Both the position numbers and the translations under genes were made by a program. Of a DNA stretch of 64,000 nt, positions 24,924 to 33,400 are shown one piece after another; the first letter of the stretch is position 1, and every line of letters starts with the position of its first letter. A model generated the notes under the pieces. That model was given only the letters and a program-made list of their open reading frames with translations. It searched no databases and had not been told where the DNA came from. Source of the stretch: Rhodoferax sp. (GTDB taxonomy: Bacteria; Pseudomonadota; Gammaproteobacteria; Burkholderiales; Burkholderiaceae_C); NCBI RefSeq assembly GCF_028688795.1, contig NZ_JAQTXM010000012.1, forward strand, positions 62,001 to 126,000. The letters are read 5' to 3'.

Positions 24924-25661
24924 TTAGAACGGTAGAAAGCTGAAAAAGAACCGTGTTAACCAGCCAACTGTTTGCGCTTCAGCTTGCGCACCGCGCCCCT
25001 TGGACTCCATGCGGGCGTTCGCCACCTGGGTGGAATTGATCAAATTGCCGGGCTGGATCAGGCGTGGGTCAATGGTGCCGCTGAAGCGCATCACGTCCAC
25101 ATTCTGGTTCACGCCAATCTGTTTGTCGCCCGCCACCATCAGGTGGCCGTTGGGCAACACCTCGACCACGGTGGCAGTGATGGTGCCGTAGAACGTGTTG
25201 GCGCTCTCGGTGCCTCCCTTGCCGGCAAAGTCTTGCGCCGAGTTGGTGCTGACGCCCGCCTTGAGGTTGATCAGGTCTTGAGGCGACACCAGCGGAAACG
25301 CGCTGACGCTGGTCGAGCCCGTGCTGCTGCGGTTGGCAGTGGATTTGGACACCTGGCTGGCCGTGACTTTTTCAATGATCTGGATCGTGATGTTGTCACC
25401 CACGGCGCGGGCGCGCGGGTCTTCAAACGCCGGGCGGTATGAGGCTTTCTGGAACAGACTGCCTGATGCGGGAGTGTTGACGACCGGTGCGATCGCCACT
25501 GGTCGGGCTTGTGTGGTTTCCGGGAAATCCACACTGACGGTTTGCGGCAGGGAACTGCACGCCACACAAGCGGCGGATGCTATTGAATAAATAGCTGCTC
25601 GTGCATATTTAATAAGGTCTAGAGGCTTATTTTGTATAAATAATTGCATACCATGCCTCAC
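24924..25661 (-). CDS. flgH: Flagellar L-ring lipoprotein
   Basis: Outer-membrane ring lipoprotein of about 241-245 residues, depending on the start (25661 or ATG at 25649). The mature part is typical: SLFQKASYRPAFEDPRARAV, GDNITIQIIEKVTASQVS, FSGTIDPRLIQPGNLINSTQ and an end in GWLTRFFFSFLPF. The signal peptide is odd. Residues ~6-28 (NKPLDLIKYARAAIYSI) are encoded by an interspersed-repeat copy read in frame; the lipobox must be SAAC or CVAC (C32 or C35 from 25661). The repeat thus supplies the n-region and part of the h-region, yet the frame is intact, so the gene is probably functional. Confidence 0.92.
   Translation of the reverse strand: MRHGMQLFIQNKPLDLIKYARAAIYSIASAACVACSSLPQTVSVDFPETTQARPVAIAPVVNTPASGSLFQKASYRPAFEDPRARAVGDNITIQIIEKVTASQVSKSTANRSSTGSTSVSAFPLVSPQDLINLKAGVSTNSAQDFAGKGGTESANTFYGTITATVVEVLPNGHLMVAGDKQIGVNQNVDVMRFSGTIDPRLIQPGNLINSTQVANARMESKGRGAQAEAQTVGWLTRFFFSFLPF
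25578..25645 (+). repeat. AT-rich interspersed repeat, copy C, in frame inside flgH
   Basis: Reads AATAGCTGCTCGTGC, then AATAAGGTCTAGAGGC and TTATTTTGTATAAATAATTG, matching the family. The complementary strand encodes part of the FlgH signal peptide (PLDLIKYARAAIYSI), in the same frame in which copy B encodes AVDLIGKAQAAIDSI. Confidence 0.78.
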
Positions 25662-25664
25662 TTG

Positions 25665-26447
25665 TTAAAGCTGAGCGAGCTTTTGCAGCATCTGGTCAGA
25701 GGTCTGAATGGCCTTGGAATTCATCTCATAGGCCCGCTGGGTCTGGATCATGGTCACGAGTTCTTGCACCACGTTCACGTTGGAGGTTTCCACAAAGCCC
25801 TGCATTAGAGCGCCCATGCCGTCAGAGCCGGGTGTGCCGGCCTGGGGTTGGCCAGAGGCGGCGCTCTCGGCATAAAGGTTGCCACCCAAGGGCGTCAAAC
25901 CAGCCGGGTTGATGAAGCGGGCCAGCGCAATGCTGCCAATGCCTTGTGGCGCGGCTGAGCCAGGAATGGTGGCACTCACTGTGCCATCACCGGCAATGGT
26001 GACCGCGGTGGCGTTGGCTGGCACGGTGACACCGTTGGCAATGGGCAGGCCGGTGGCGGTGACCAGTGCGCCGGCCGAGTTCACCTGGAACGAACCGTCG
26101 CGGCTGTAGCTGGTGGTGCCGTCGGGCATGGTGACCTGAAAGAAGCCGTCGCCCTGAATCGCCACGTCAAGCTTGTTGCTGGTTTGCTGCAGGCTGCCTT
26201 GGGCGAATGAACGGCTGGTGGCCACGGTGCGCACACCCAGGCCCACTTGCAGGCCGGTGGGCAAGGTGGATTGCTCGGTGCTATTGGCACCCACTTGACG
26301 CAGGTTTTGGTACATCAGGTCTTCAAATACGGCGGTGGCGCGTTTGAAGCCGTTGGTCGATACGTTGGCCAAGTTGTTGGAAATCACGTCCAGCTGCATT
26401 TGCTGGGCTTCCATGCCGGTCTTTGAAATCCACAGAGAGTTGATCAT
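25665..26447 (-). CDS. flgG: Flagellar distal rod protein
   Basis: Distal rod subunit of 260 residues, the standard length. The N-terminal [20 protein letters not shown] with [20 protein letters not shown] and the C-terminal [24 protein letters not shown] helix are diagnostic of FlgG. Located between flgF and flgH in the operon; 3 nt separate its stop from the flgH frame. Confidence 0.95.
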   Translation of the reverse strand: MINSLWISKTGMEAQQMQLDVISNNLANVSTNGFKRATAVFEDLMYQNLRQVGANSTEQSTLPTGLQVGLGVRTVATSRSFAQGSLQQTSNKLDVAIQGDGFFQVTMPDGTTSYSRDGSFQVNSAGALVTATGLPIANGVTVPANATAVTIAGDGTVSATIPGSAAPQGIGSIALARFINPAGLTPLGGNLYAESAASGQPQAGTPGSDGMGALMQGFVETSNVNVVQELVTMIQTQRAYEMNSKAIQTSDQMLQKLAQL

Positions 26448-26465
26448 GATGGTGTCCTAAAAAAA

Positions 26466-27206
26466 TCAGCCTTGCATGCTGAGGAGCTGGGCAGCTGAGC
26501 GGTCGTCGGCTTCTGCGGTGGTCATCAGCTTGGTTTGTGTGTCGAATTGGCGCGCCGCCTGAATCATTTGCACCATGGTCTCGATGGCGTTGACGTTGGA
26601 GCCCTCGATCACACCCAGTTGCAGCCTGGCCACGTTGTCACCGGGCATGGGGTCGCCCGAGGTGGTGCGAAACAGGCCATCGGCACCACGTTTGAGCGGG
26701 TCTTCCGCCGTGGGCGTGGCCAGCTTGAGCCGGCCAAGGCCGGTGGGCGGCTGGTTGCCCACTTTGGCGGAAATCGTGCCGTCGCTGCCCAAGGTCACTT
26801 CGGCGCCGGTGGGCACGGTGATGGGCGCGCCACCGTCGCTCAGCACGGTCAGGCCGTTGTTGGTTTTAAGGGTGCCATCATTGGCTACTTCAAATGAGCC
26901 ATTGCGCGTGTAGGCCTCGGTGCCGTCGAGCGCCTGCACGCCAAACCATGAGTTGCCGGTGGTCATGGCGTCCATGGCGCGCCCGGTGCGTTGCGGTGAG
27001 CCGGGAATGTCAGAAAAACCCGGCGTGGCCTCAATCGCCATCACCCGTGTGGTGCTGCCGTCACCGCGCACCGGCACGGCGCGGTAGGTGGACAACTCGG
27101 CTCGAAACCCGTTGGTGGAGACATTGGCCAGGTTGTTGGCCAGCACGGCTTGCCGGTTGGCAGACGCGTTTGCGCCAGTCATGGCGGTGTAGATCAGGCG
27201 GTCCAT
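26466..27206 (-). CDS. flgF: Flagellar proximal rod protein FlgF
   Basis: Rod protein of 246 residues. MDRLIYTAMTGANASANRQA and [20 protein letters not shown] are the FlgF N-terminal signature, and NAIETMVQMIQAARQFDTQT the C-terminal helix. It is 18 nt from flgG and 37 nt from flgE. Confidence 0.94.
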   Translation of the reverse strand: MDRLIYTAMTGANASANRQAVLANNLANVSTNGFRAELSTYRAVPVRGDGSTTRVMAIEATPGFSDIPGSPQRTGRAMDAMTTGNSWFGVQALDGTEAYTRNGSFEVANDGTLKTNNGLTVLSDGGAPITVPTGAEVTLGSDGTISAKVGNQPPTGLGRLKLATPTAEDPLKRGADGLFRTTSGDPMPGDNVARLQLGVIEGSNVNAIETMVQMIQAARQFDTQTKLMTTAEADDRSAAQLLSMQG

Positions 27207-27243
27207 GGTGTCTCCTTGTCAAGCGGGCATCAAGCGCAGGGCG

Positions 27244-28539
27244 TTAGCGCAGGTTGACCAAGGTCGACATGATCTGGTCTTGCGTTTTGATGGTTTGCGC
27301 GTTGGCCTGGTAGGCGCGCTGCGCGGTCATCATGTTGACCAGCTCGGCAGTGAGGTCTACGTTCGACTCTTCCAGCGCACCTGAGCGCAAGTTCCCAAGC
27401 TTGCCAAGGCCGGGTGCGCCTTGCACCGGAATCCCGGACGCCTGAGTTGCGGCCCAGGCATTGCCACCGAGCGGACTCAAGCCTTGAATGTTTCGAAAGT
27501 CTGCCAAGGCAATTTGTCCGGCTGCTTGGGTTTGCCCGTTGGAGTAGCGCGCTGTAATGATGCCGTCATCACCGATGTTCAGGCCCGTGAGTTCACCGGC
27601 GGTGTAGCCGTCCTGGGACAGGCTGCTCACTGAGAAGGGAGTGCCAAATTGGGTGACGCCTTCCAGAACAATATCAAGAGGGCCCTCCAGATAACGAATG
27701 CCTGCGGCGTCGGGTGTAACGTTTGGGTTGGCCGAAACAAATGTGGTGGGCGAGGCAAGCGTGAAGCCCAGTTTTCCCGCATTGGGCCCAGCAGCGATAG
27801 TGCCCGTGAGAGTAGCGTCTGGTGTTCCCGTGTCGTTAAAGACGATGGATTTGACTTTTGTGGCCGTAGTGTCCAGCGAGTCGTAAACATCCCATGTGTT
27901 CGCGGCGTTTGTTTTGACGAAATAAAAATTGACTGACGATGCAACCCCTTGGGCGTCATAGACGTTGAGTGATGTTCCATAGGTTGATCTGGGAACTGGG
28001 GCCAAATTCAAATCACTTGTTGCTAAAGGGCCTAGTGCACGGGCATCAAGGTTGAATTCAGCGTTGATGGTGGTCGTTGCACTCGCGGGAATCGGGGCGC
28101 TCGTTGGCAATTGAAGTTTTTGAATGGAAGCACTTGTGGAGTTGCCTGCTTTGTCTGTGGGGAATCCCATCAGGTTGGCGTTGGCATTGGTTTTGATGTA
28201 ACCACTACTGTCCAGTTTGAATGAGCCATCACGGGTGTAAGCCGGTGAACCATCAGCTTGGGTGAGTTGGAAAAATCCGCTGCCGTTGATGGCAACGTCA
28301 AGGTTATTCCCTGTGGTTGAGATGTTGCCCTGAGTGAAGATTTGTGCAGTGGTGGCAATTTCGACGCCAATGCCTGACCCGCCAGAGGTTGCCGAGCCAA
28401 GCGCGGAGGAAACCATGCCGCTGAATTCAGCGCGTGAGGTCTTCATACCGGTGGTGTTGGCGTTAGCAATGTTGTTGCCGATCACATCCAGATTGCGGCT
28501 GGATGCGTTGAGGCCTGAGAGTCCGGTTTGGAACGACAT
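27244..28539 (-). CDS. flgE: Flagellar hook protein
   Basis: Hook subunit of 431 residues. N-terminus SFQTGLSGLNASSRNLDVIG and NNIANANTTGMKTSRAEFSG; C-terminus ELVNMMTAQRAYQANAQTIK. The length is usual for betaproteobacterial hooks. The central region is Thr/Ser/Ala-rich and variable. It follows flgD by 29 nt; a purine-rich RBS (GAGGAAA) precedes the ATG. Confidence 0.95.
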   Translation of the reverse strand: MSFQTGLSGLNASSRNLDVIGNNIANANTTGMKTSRAEFSGMVSSALGSATSGGSGIGVEIATTAQIFTQGNISTTGNNLDVAINGSGFFQLTQADGSPAYTRDGSFKLDSSGYIKTNANANLMGFPTDKAGNSTSASIQKLQLPTSAPIPASATTTINAEFNLDARALGPLATSDLNLAPVPRSTYGTSLNVYDAQGVASSVNFYFVKTNAANTWDVYDSLDTTATKVKSIVFNDTGTPDATLTGTIAAGPNAGKLGFTLASPTTFVSANPNVTPDAAGIRYLEGPLDIVLEGVTQFGTPFSVSSLSQDGYTAGELTGLNIGDDGIITARYSNGQTQAAGQIALADFRNIQGLSPLGGNAWAATQASGIPVQGAPGLGKLGNLRSGALEESNVDLTAELVNMMTAQRAYQANAQTIKTQDQIMSTLVNLR

Positions 28540-28568
28540 GATGGTTTCCTCTTAAAACGGTAAGTGAA

Positions 28569-29219
28569 TTAAAGAATGGCTTTGACGCTGCTGTAGGCGG
28601 TGGTGCCGCGGCCTTGGAGTTGCATGGTCATGGCGCCGTTGTCTGTGCCGACTGACACCACCTTGTCGCTGCTGAGCGCTGTCGCGGCAATGTCTTTGCC
28701 ACCCAGGGTGGCAGTGATCTTGAAGGTGGGGGTGCCGCCGCCCGTGTAGCCGCTGGCGTCCCAGTTGAAGTAATGGCGGCCAGCATCCAGTGCGCCGGCG
28801 TTGATGGTGTCAACGATTTGGCCGCCAGGTGACAGCACATCAATCTTGACGCTTTCGGCCCGACCACCCAAGTCAACGGCACCTACTGCTACGCCGTCAA
28901 TGGGTGTCAGCGTGTTGCCTTCCATTAGCACGTTGTGACCCACCATGTTGGTGCCTTGCAGCGCCTGCATGGCGGTGAACTGCTCGGCCATGCTCTTGAG
29001 CGTGTCGTTCACCTGCTGAATGCCGGTGACGGTGTTGATCTGCGCCATCTGGCTGGTCATTTGCGCGTTGTCCATCGGGTTCATCGGGTCCTGGTTATTG
29101 AGCTGCGCCACCAGTAGTTTCAAAAACCGGTCTTGTGCGGCATCCGTGGTACTCGCACTGGTGGTCGCTGTGCTTGCCGTTGCGGCGGTGCTTGGGGTGT
29201 TTGCGATGGCGGTGATCAT
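28569..29219 (-). CDS. flgD: Flagellar hook assembly scaffold protein (hook cap)
   Basis: Hook cap protein of 216 residues, needed to polymerise FlgE. The N-terminal low-complexity Ala/Thr/Ser segment is followed by the FlgD signature RFLKLLVAQLNNQDPMNPMD and NAQMTSQMAQINTVTGIQQV. The C-terminal FlgD Ig/tudor-like part ends GRGTTAYSSVKAIL. Adjacent to flgC (14-nt gap). Confidence 0.94.
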   Translation of the reverse strand: MITAIANTPSTAATASTATTSASTTDAAQDRFLKLLVAQLNNQDPMNPMDNAQMTSQMAQINTVTGIQQVNDTLKSMAEQFTAMQALQGTNMVGHNVLMEGNTLTPIDGVAVGAVDLGGRAESVKIDVLSPGGQIVDTINAGALDAGRHYFNWDASGYTGGGTPTFKITATLGGKDIAATALSSDKVVSVGTDNGAMTMQLQGRGTTAYSSVKAIL

Positions 29220-29233
29220 GGCGGTTTCCTGGT

Positions 29234-29638
29234 TTATTGACCCATTTGCAGCGTTTTAAGCAGCAGGGTTTTGGCGGTGTTCATCACCTCGATGTTGTTC
29301 TGGTACGAGCGTGAAGCTGAAATCATGTTGACCATTTCTTCCACCGGGTTCACGTTGGAATAGTTCACGTAGCCGTCCGCATCTGCCGACGGGTGGTTCG
29401 GGTTGTGGATGCGTTTGAAGGGCGCATCGCTCTCAGTGATGGCGTTCACCTTGACCCCGGCGGTAGCCTCGGTGCCCATGGGCACGGTTTGAAATTCCAC
29501 TTGCCGGGCTTTGTAAGCCTTTCCGTCAGGGCCGGCCACAGCATCGGCGTTGGCCAGATTGCTGGCCACCACATTGAGCCGCTGCGACTGGGCGCTGATG
29601 GCGCTGCCAGAGACATTGAAAATTGAAAGCATCGACAT
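29234..29638 (-). CDS. flgC: Flagellar proximal rod protein FlgC
   Basis: Rod protein of 134 residues. IFNVSGSAISAQSQRLNVVA followed by SNLANADAVAGPDGKAYKAR and the C-terminal YVNYSNVNPVEEMVNMISAS are diagnostic. It follows flgB by 24 nt with GGAG before the ATG. Confidence 0.95.
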   Translation of the reverse strand: MSMLSIFNVSGSAISAQSQRLNVVASNLANADAVAGPDGKAYKARQVEFQTVPMGTEATAGVKVNAITESDAPFKRIHNPNHPSADADGYVNYSNVNPVEEMVNMISASRSYQNNIEVMNTAKTLLLKTLQMGQ

Positions 29639-29662
29639 GTCAGTTCTCCAGATGGCCAGGGC

Positions 29663-30109
29663 TTATTGGCCCTGGATGGCGCTCAAAATGGTCTTGGACT
29701 GACCGTTGATGAAGCGCAGGGTGGACTCGTAGTGCACCGAGTTGTCGACAAAGCTGGCGCGTTCACGGTCCAGGTCAACGCTGTTGCCATCGGCGCTGGG
29801 CTGGCTTTGCACGGTGTAGCCCAGCTCAGAGCCGCTGAGCTGGCTTTGGCTCAGGCCTGACAGCGCCATGTGCCTGGCGTTGGTGGTGCTTGGGCTGCTG
29901 CTGGCGCTGGTTTGTAGGCTGACCTTTGACAATTCGCTGCCACCCGCACCGGTCATTTGTGTGAGTGCTTCTTTGAAGTTGATGTCACGCGCCACATAAC
30001 CCGGCGTGTCAGCGTTGGCAATGTTGCTGGCAATGATGCGCTGGCGCTCTGCGCGCAGCACCAACGCTTTGGCATGAATATCCAAACCGCTGGTGAATTG
30101 AGCAAACAT
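29663..30109 (-). CDS. flgB: Flagellar proximal rod protein FlgB
   Basis: Rod protein of 148 residues and first gene of the long flgBCDEFGHIJKL operon. The start is placed at the ATG at 30109 (MFAQFTSGLDIHAKALVLRA), which gives the normal FlgB N-terminus; an in-frame opening at 30160 adds non-homologous residues. ASNIANADTPGYVARDINFK is the conserved rod motif, and RASFVDNSVHYESTLRFING the C-terminal helix. It diverges from flgA; the ~170-bp spacer should hold the class II promoters of both operons. Confidence 0.93.
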   Translation of the reverse strand: MFAQFTSGLDIHAKALVLRAERQRIIASNIANADTPGYVARDINFKEALTQMTGAGGSELSKVSLQTSASSSPSTTNARHMALSGLSQSQLSGSELGYTVQSQPSADGNSVDLDRERASFVDNSVHYESTLRFINGQSKTILSAIQGQ

Positions 30110-30276
30110 ATAACGCCTCTGCTTTCTAAAGTGGTGAGTGCCTGCAGGTGAATGTGGCACTGGCTTGGAGATTGATTATGAAAACGCTGAAGATTTTCTA
30201 AACTGCAAATAGAGGGAGAAACCGGGCGTACTTCATTTTTTATGCGGAACGAGACTGGCCTACAGTGAGGACCGTT

Positions 30277-31050
30277 ATGGAAGGATTTGCCATGTGTCAC
30301 CCCTTGATGTGTTTTGCGCGTCGCCTGTTCCCGCCAGTCTGGTTGGTGGCGGGCACGCTCGCGGGGCTGCTTGGCGTGGGTGCGCAGGCACAAGCCCAGC
30401 CGGTAGCTGAGGCGGCGGACACCGCTGCTATTTACTCAAACGCACAGCGCTGGTTGGACGATGCTCTGGCTGGCAGTGCCAGCAGTCTGCCGCTGCGCAT
30501 GGAGGTTTCGGTGGGTGAGTTGGACCGGCGGCTGCGCTTGGCCCCGTGTGATCGGGTTGAGCCTTATATTCCGCCAAATGTGCGCCTGTGGGGTAAAAGC
30601 CGCCTGGGTTTGCGTTGTACCCAGGGCAGCAGCAAATGGAATGTGTTTTTACCCATCACCGTGAAAGCCTTCGGCCCGGCCTGGGTTGTCAAGGGCCTGG
30701 TGCAACAGGGTGCCGTTTTGTCTGAAGACGATGCGATGGCCGTCGAGGTGGATTGGGCCGAGTTCAACAGCCCGATCGTGGCCAACGTGTCAGACTGGGT
30801 GGGCCAAACGGCCGTTCGGATGCTGTCCACCGGCCAGGCCTTGCGCCAGGATATGGTGCGCGCCGCGCAGGTGTTTCAGGCCGGCGCGCAGGTGCGGGTG
30901 CTGGCGCGTGGCGTGGGGTTTGAGATCGCCACCAGCGGGCAGGCCGTTTCAGCCGGGGTGGTGGGGCATAGCGCCAGGGTTCGCATGGACAACGGGCGCA
31001 TCATGACTGGCGAGGTACTTGACAGCCGCACGGTGGGGATGGTGCTGTGA
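30277..31050 (+). CDS. flgA: Flagella basal body P-ring formation protein
   Basis: Periplasmic chaperone for P-ring (FlgI) assembly. About 257 residues from the ATG at 30277 (GAGG before it); an ATG at 30292 with AAGGA is equally possible. A hydrophobic signal peptide (PVWLVAGTLAGLLGVGAQAQ) is followed by the SAF-type domains: RLAPCDRVEPYIPPNVRLWG, KSRLGLRCTQGSSKWNVFLP, and C-terminal GQALRQDMVRAAQVFQAGAQ and HSARVRMDNGRIMTGEVLDS. It precedes flgM on the same strand, but flgM has its own sigma-28 promoter. Confidence 0.92.
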   Translation: MEGFAMCHPLMCFARRLFPPVWLVAGTLAGLLGVGAQAQAQPVAEAADTAAIYSNAQRWLDDALAGSASSLPLRMEVSVGELDRRLRLAPCDRVEPYIPPNVRLWGKSRLGLRCTQGSSKWNVFLPITVKAFGPAWVVKGLVQQGAVLSEDDAMAVEVDWAEFNSPIVANVSDWVGQTAVRMLSTGQALRQDMVRAAQVFQAGAQVRVLARGVGFEIATSGQAVSAGVVGHSARVRMDNGRIMTGEVLDSRTVGMVL

Positions 31051-31077
31051 AATTGATAGGTGTTTTTAAAATAGGAT

Positions 31078-31104
31078 TAAAGTCTGGCCTGTTTTTGCCG
31101 AAAG
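31078..31104 (+). promoter_or_regulatory. Sigma-28 (FliA) promoter of flgMN
   Basis: TAAAGTCT (31078-31085), 11 nt, GCCGAAAG (31097-31104): an excellent match to TAAAGTTT-N11-GCCGATAA. It starts 27 nt after the flgA stop and 43 nt before the flgM start. It gives the class III expression of the anti-sigma factor expected from enteric systems. Confidence 0.82.
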
Positions 31105-31146
31105 TGATCCTACGAGGCTACATAAACAGTAGTTTTGGAGAACACC

Positions 31147-31473
31147 ATGAAAATCAGCCAACCTTCAGACAAACCTGTTGCTGTCAGCAGCAACGCCGCC
31201 AACTTAGCCGCCAAAAATGGTCCGGTGGCGGGCACGCCTGCGAAAACCACGGCGGCCAAGAGCACCCAGGCCGCCGGTGTGGCTGTCACGGTGTCGCCCA
31301 TGGCGCGCTCGCTCGAAGCGGGCAGCACAAGCGAAACAGCAGACATCGACACGGTCAAGGTGAATGCAGTGCGTGCGTCCATCGCGCAAGGCACGTACAA
31401 GGTCAACGCAGAAGCGATTGCCGACAAATTGTTAGCCAATGCCCAGGAAATGCTGACTCGCAGTCGCGGTTAA
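31147..31473 (+). CDS. flgM: Anti-sigma-28 factor FlgM
   Basis: 108 residues from the ATG at 31147 (TTTTGGAG before it); a TTG at 31135 would extend it unnecessarily. FlgM binds FliA until the hook is complete and is then exported. The C-terminal half carries the FlgM domain (DTVKVNAVRASIAQGTYKVN, AEAIADKLLANAQEM). The N-terminal half is disordered, Ala/Thr/Lys-rich, as usual for an export substrate. fliA itself lies downstream in opposite orientation. Confidence 0.92.
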   Translation: MKISQPSDKPVAVSSNAANLAAKNGPVAGTPAKTTAAKSTQAAGVAVTVSPMARSLEAGSTSETADIDTVKVNAVRASIAQGTYKVNAEAIADKLLANAQEMLTRSRG

Positions 31474-31504
31474 GTCGCTTTTCTCTGGTTTTTGAGGAAA
31501 AACC

Positions 31505-31900
31505 ATGAACCCCCAATCTCTTGATAGCCAGTTGAGTAAATTCGAAGCTCAGCTGGCTTTGTTGTCTGCGGCCCTGATTCGCAATGATGCCAATGAACTG
31601 GTGGCCACATCGGCTGAGCTGCAGTCCATGGCGGTGATGTTTTCAAGGGTCTTGCAGCAAACCGCCGCCAGCCTGCGGCATAACCCAGCGGCTATGTTGC
31701 GGGTTAAAAAAATCCACGCCGCACTTGGGTCCATTCGCGAGGGCTTGCTGCGTCAGCGTGTGCAGGTAGACCGCAGTTTGGCGGCCTTGGTGCCTGCCAG
31801 CCAAAACAACACCTACTCGCCAAGTGCCGGCGGCTATGGTCGTCAGCCCTACGGCAGTGCGGGGCGGCAAAGCGGCGAATTCAGGGCGCTGTCAGCCTGA
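31505..31900 (+). CDS. flgN: Flagella synthesis protein FlgN (chaperone)
   Basis: Export chaperone of FlgK and FlgL, 131 residues, mostly helical (LDSQLSKFEAQLALLSAALI, ELVATSAELQSMAVMFSRVL), with a Ser/Gly/Tyr-rich disordered C-terminus. Sequence identity to FlgN is weak, as in most species. The position after flgM with its terminator and the helical FlgN-like pattern support the call. Confidence 0.82.
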   Translation: MNPQSLDSQLSKFEAQLALLSAALIRNDANELVATSAELQSMAVMFSRVLQQTAASLRHNPAAMLRVKKIHAALGSIREGLLRQRVQVDRSLAALVPASQNNTYSPSAGGYGRQPYGSAGRQSGEFRALSA

Positions 31901-31908
31901 TCAGCATC

Positions 31909-31935
31909 AAAAAAGCCCCGATTCGGGGCTTTTTT
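31909..31935. terminator. Bidirectional terminator between flgN and fliA
   Basis: AAAAAAGCCCCG, ATT loop, CGGGGCTTTTTT. It lies between the convergent flgMN and fliA operons and reads as a terminator on both strands. Confidence 0.93.
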
Positions 31936-31946
31936 GTGGGCAGATG

Positions 31947-32666
31947 TCAGTGGCTGCGCATCTTGGCGCGCAGCCGGGCAATGGACTGGCTGTGAAGCTG
32001 GCAGATGCGTGACTCGGTCACGTCCAGCACGGCAGCAATCTCTTTGAGGTTCATGTCTTCTTCGTAATACATGCTCATGATGTACTGTTCGCGCTCTGGC
32101 AGGTTTTTGATGGCGTCCACCAGCGCCTGACGCATGCGGTGGTCGCTCAGCATATTGAGCGGGTCGGCTTCGGAGTCGCCCATGTGCCGGTCCAGAAAAC
32201 TATCTTCGTCGTCCGCGTTGTGGTTCATGTCCTCAAGGTAGACCAGTTGGGTGCCTTTGACCTTGCCCAGCAAGCTTTGGTAGTCGGACAGGCTCATGCC
32301 CAGATCGGCGGCGATCTCGCTCTCCAGCGGGCTGCGTCCCAGCCGGTGTTCCAGGCGGCGCATCGACACCTCAATGTCTTTCTGGCTCTTGCGCACACCG
32401 CGTGACGCCCAATCGTTTTCACGCAGCTCGTCAAGCATGGCGCCGCGAATGCGTTGGGTGGCAAAGGTTTCAAACTGCACACCTTGGGTGGCTTCAAAGC
32501 GCGTCAGCGCTTCGGACAGGCCAATCAAGCCGACCTGGATCAAGTCGTCTACCTGCACGTTGGCGGGCAGTTTGGCCATCATGTGATGTGCCAGCTTGCG
32601 CACCAGCGGCTGGTATTGGCGAATCAGGGCATTGCGATCGAGTTGACCCTTGGCGGTATACATCAA
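31947..32666 (-). CDS. fliA: RNA polymerase sigma factor for flagellar genes (sigma-28)
   Basis: Sigma-28 of 239 residues directing late flagellar genes. Region 2 includes LIRQYQPLVRKLAHHMMAKL, DDLIQVGLIGLSEALTRFEA and QFETFATQRIRGAMLDELRE. Region 3 has LGRSPLESEIAADLGMSLSD. Region 4 ends EDMNLKEIAAVLDVTESRIC-QLHSQSIARL. It is the last gene of the flh operon, with its ATG overlapping the flhG-like stop by 4 nt. At least four sigma-28-like promoters occur in this window. Confidence 0.95.
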   Translation of the reverse strand: MMYTAKGQLDRNALIRQYQPLVRKLAHHMMAKLPANVQVDDLIQVGLIGLSEALTRFEATQGVQFETFATQRIRGAMLDELRENDWASRGVRKSQKDIEVSMRRLEHRLGRSPLESEIAADLGMSLSDYQSLLGKVKGTQLVYLEDMNHNADDEDSFLDRHMGDSEADPLNMLSDHRMRQALVDAIKNLPEREQYIMSMYYEEDMNLKEIAAVLDVTESRICQLHSQSIARLRAKMRSH

Positions 32667-33400
32667 TGCGTCCTCTGTAGGGGGTGACGTTCCAGAAACA
32701 CGGCGCTTTCCAGTAGTTGCAACGCCAGGCGGTTGATTTCATCGCGAGAATCACCCGCATTGGCCGTGGCCGACACCGTAAGGGGCCTGATGTCAAGGCC
32801 CAGAAAATTCTTGGCGCAGTCTTGCAGATTTTGAGCGGGGCTGGTCATGGCAGAACGTGCATTTGGAACCAGTGCAATGTTAGCAACAGTTGGGTTCAAA
32901 CGCGCACCCAGCAGCAGCTGTTTAAGTGCTTGATAGGCACTTAAAGACGAGGCCTTGAGCGGGGCAACCACCAAAAGTGGCGCCAGTCCACTGCCCTGAA
33001 CCAGGCCAGTCAGTGTGGCCGCGTCGGCATACAGCAGTACCACGCCGTAGTTTTGAAATGAATTGCCCACCGTGTGGGAATTGAATCCTGCCTGGGCAAG
33101 TTCGGCAAAGCCCAGAGCCGCGGGCAGTACAGACCATGCCACTGACTCATGCTCATCGTGAAAATCCCCCATGGGGTCCGCCAGCATCTGGAAGAGCCCG
33201 GGGTTTTGATCAGATTCCAGCGAATGGCCGTCCAGCACCATGACCGGCAGACCCATGTCGACCCACGTGGTGCACAGGCTCCACAACAGCGGCAGTTCGC
33301 CCTGTTGCTGGCCGTGACTGGTGACGGCAATGAGTTTTGGGGCCAGTTGCGGTGCCAGGCTTTGCAAGCCCGCCGCCTGGTTGACGCAGGGTTCAAGCAT
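32663..33400 (-). CDS. FlhG/YlxH-like protein without a Walker A motif
   Basis: 245 residues in the flhG position between flhF and fliA, overlapping flhF by 8 nt and fliA by 4 nt. The family outline is visible: N-terminal NQAAGLQSL, then KLIAVTSHGQQQGELPLLWS aligned to the usual P-loop stretch, VMVLDGHS (Asp57), and later ANIALVPNARSA and a C-terminal amphipathic helix. Where active FlhG has a GKGGVGKT-type loop, this protein reads SHGQQQGE, so the lysines and the GKT are missing and ATP binding is not expected. It may act as a non-enzymatic FlhF partner. The start at 33400 is chosen because the longer frame only reads through flhF. Confidence 0.78.
   Translation of the reverse strand: MLEPCVNQAAGLQSLAPQLAPKLIAVTSHGQQQGELPLLWSLCTTWVDMGLPVMVLDGHSLESDQNPGLFQMLADPMGDFHDEHESVAWSVLPAALGFAELAQAGFNSHTVGNSFQNYGVVLLYADAATLTGLVQGSGLAPLLVVAPLKASSLSAYQALKQLLLGARLNPTVANIALVPNARSAMTSPAQNLQDCAKNFLGLDIRPLTVSATANAGDSRDEINRLALQLLESAVFLERHPLQRTH

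Noticed and set aside
31050..31085. AT-rich flank of the flgM promoter as another copy of the interspersed repeat
   Set aside because: Only a few positions match the repeat core; the sigma-28 promoter explains the sequence better.
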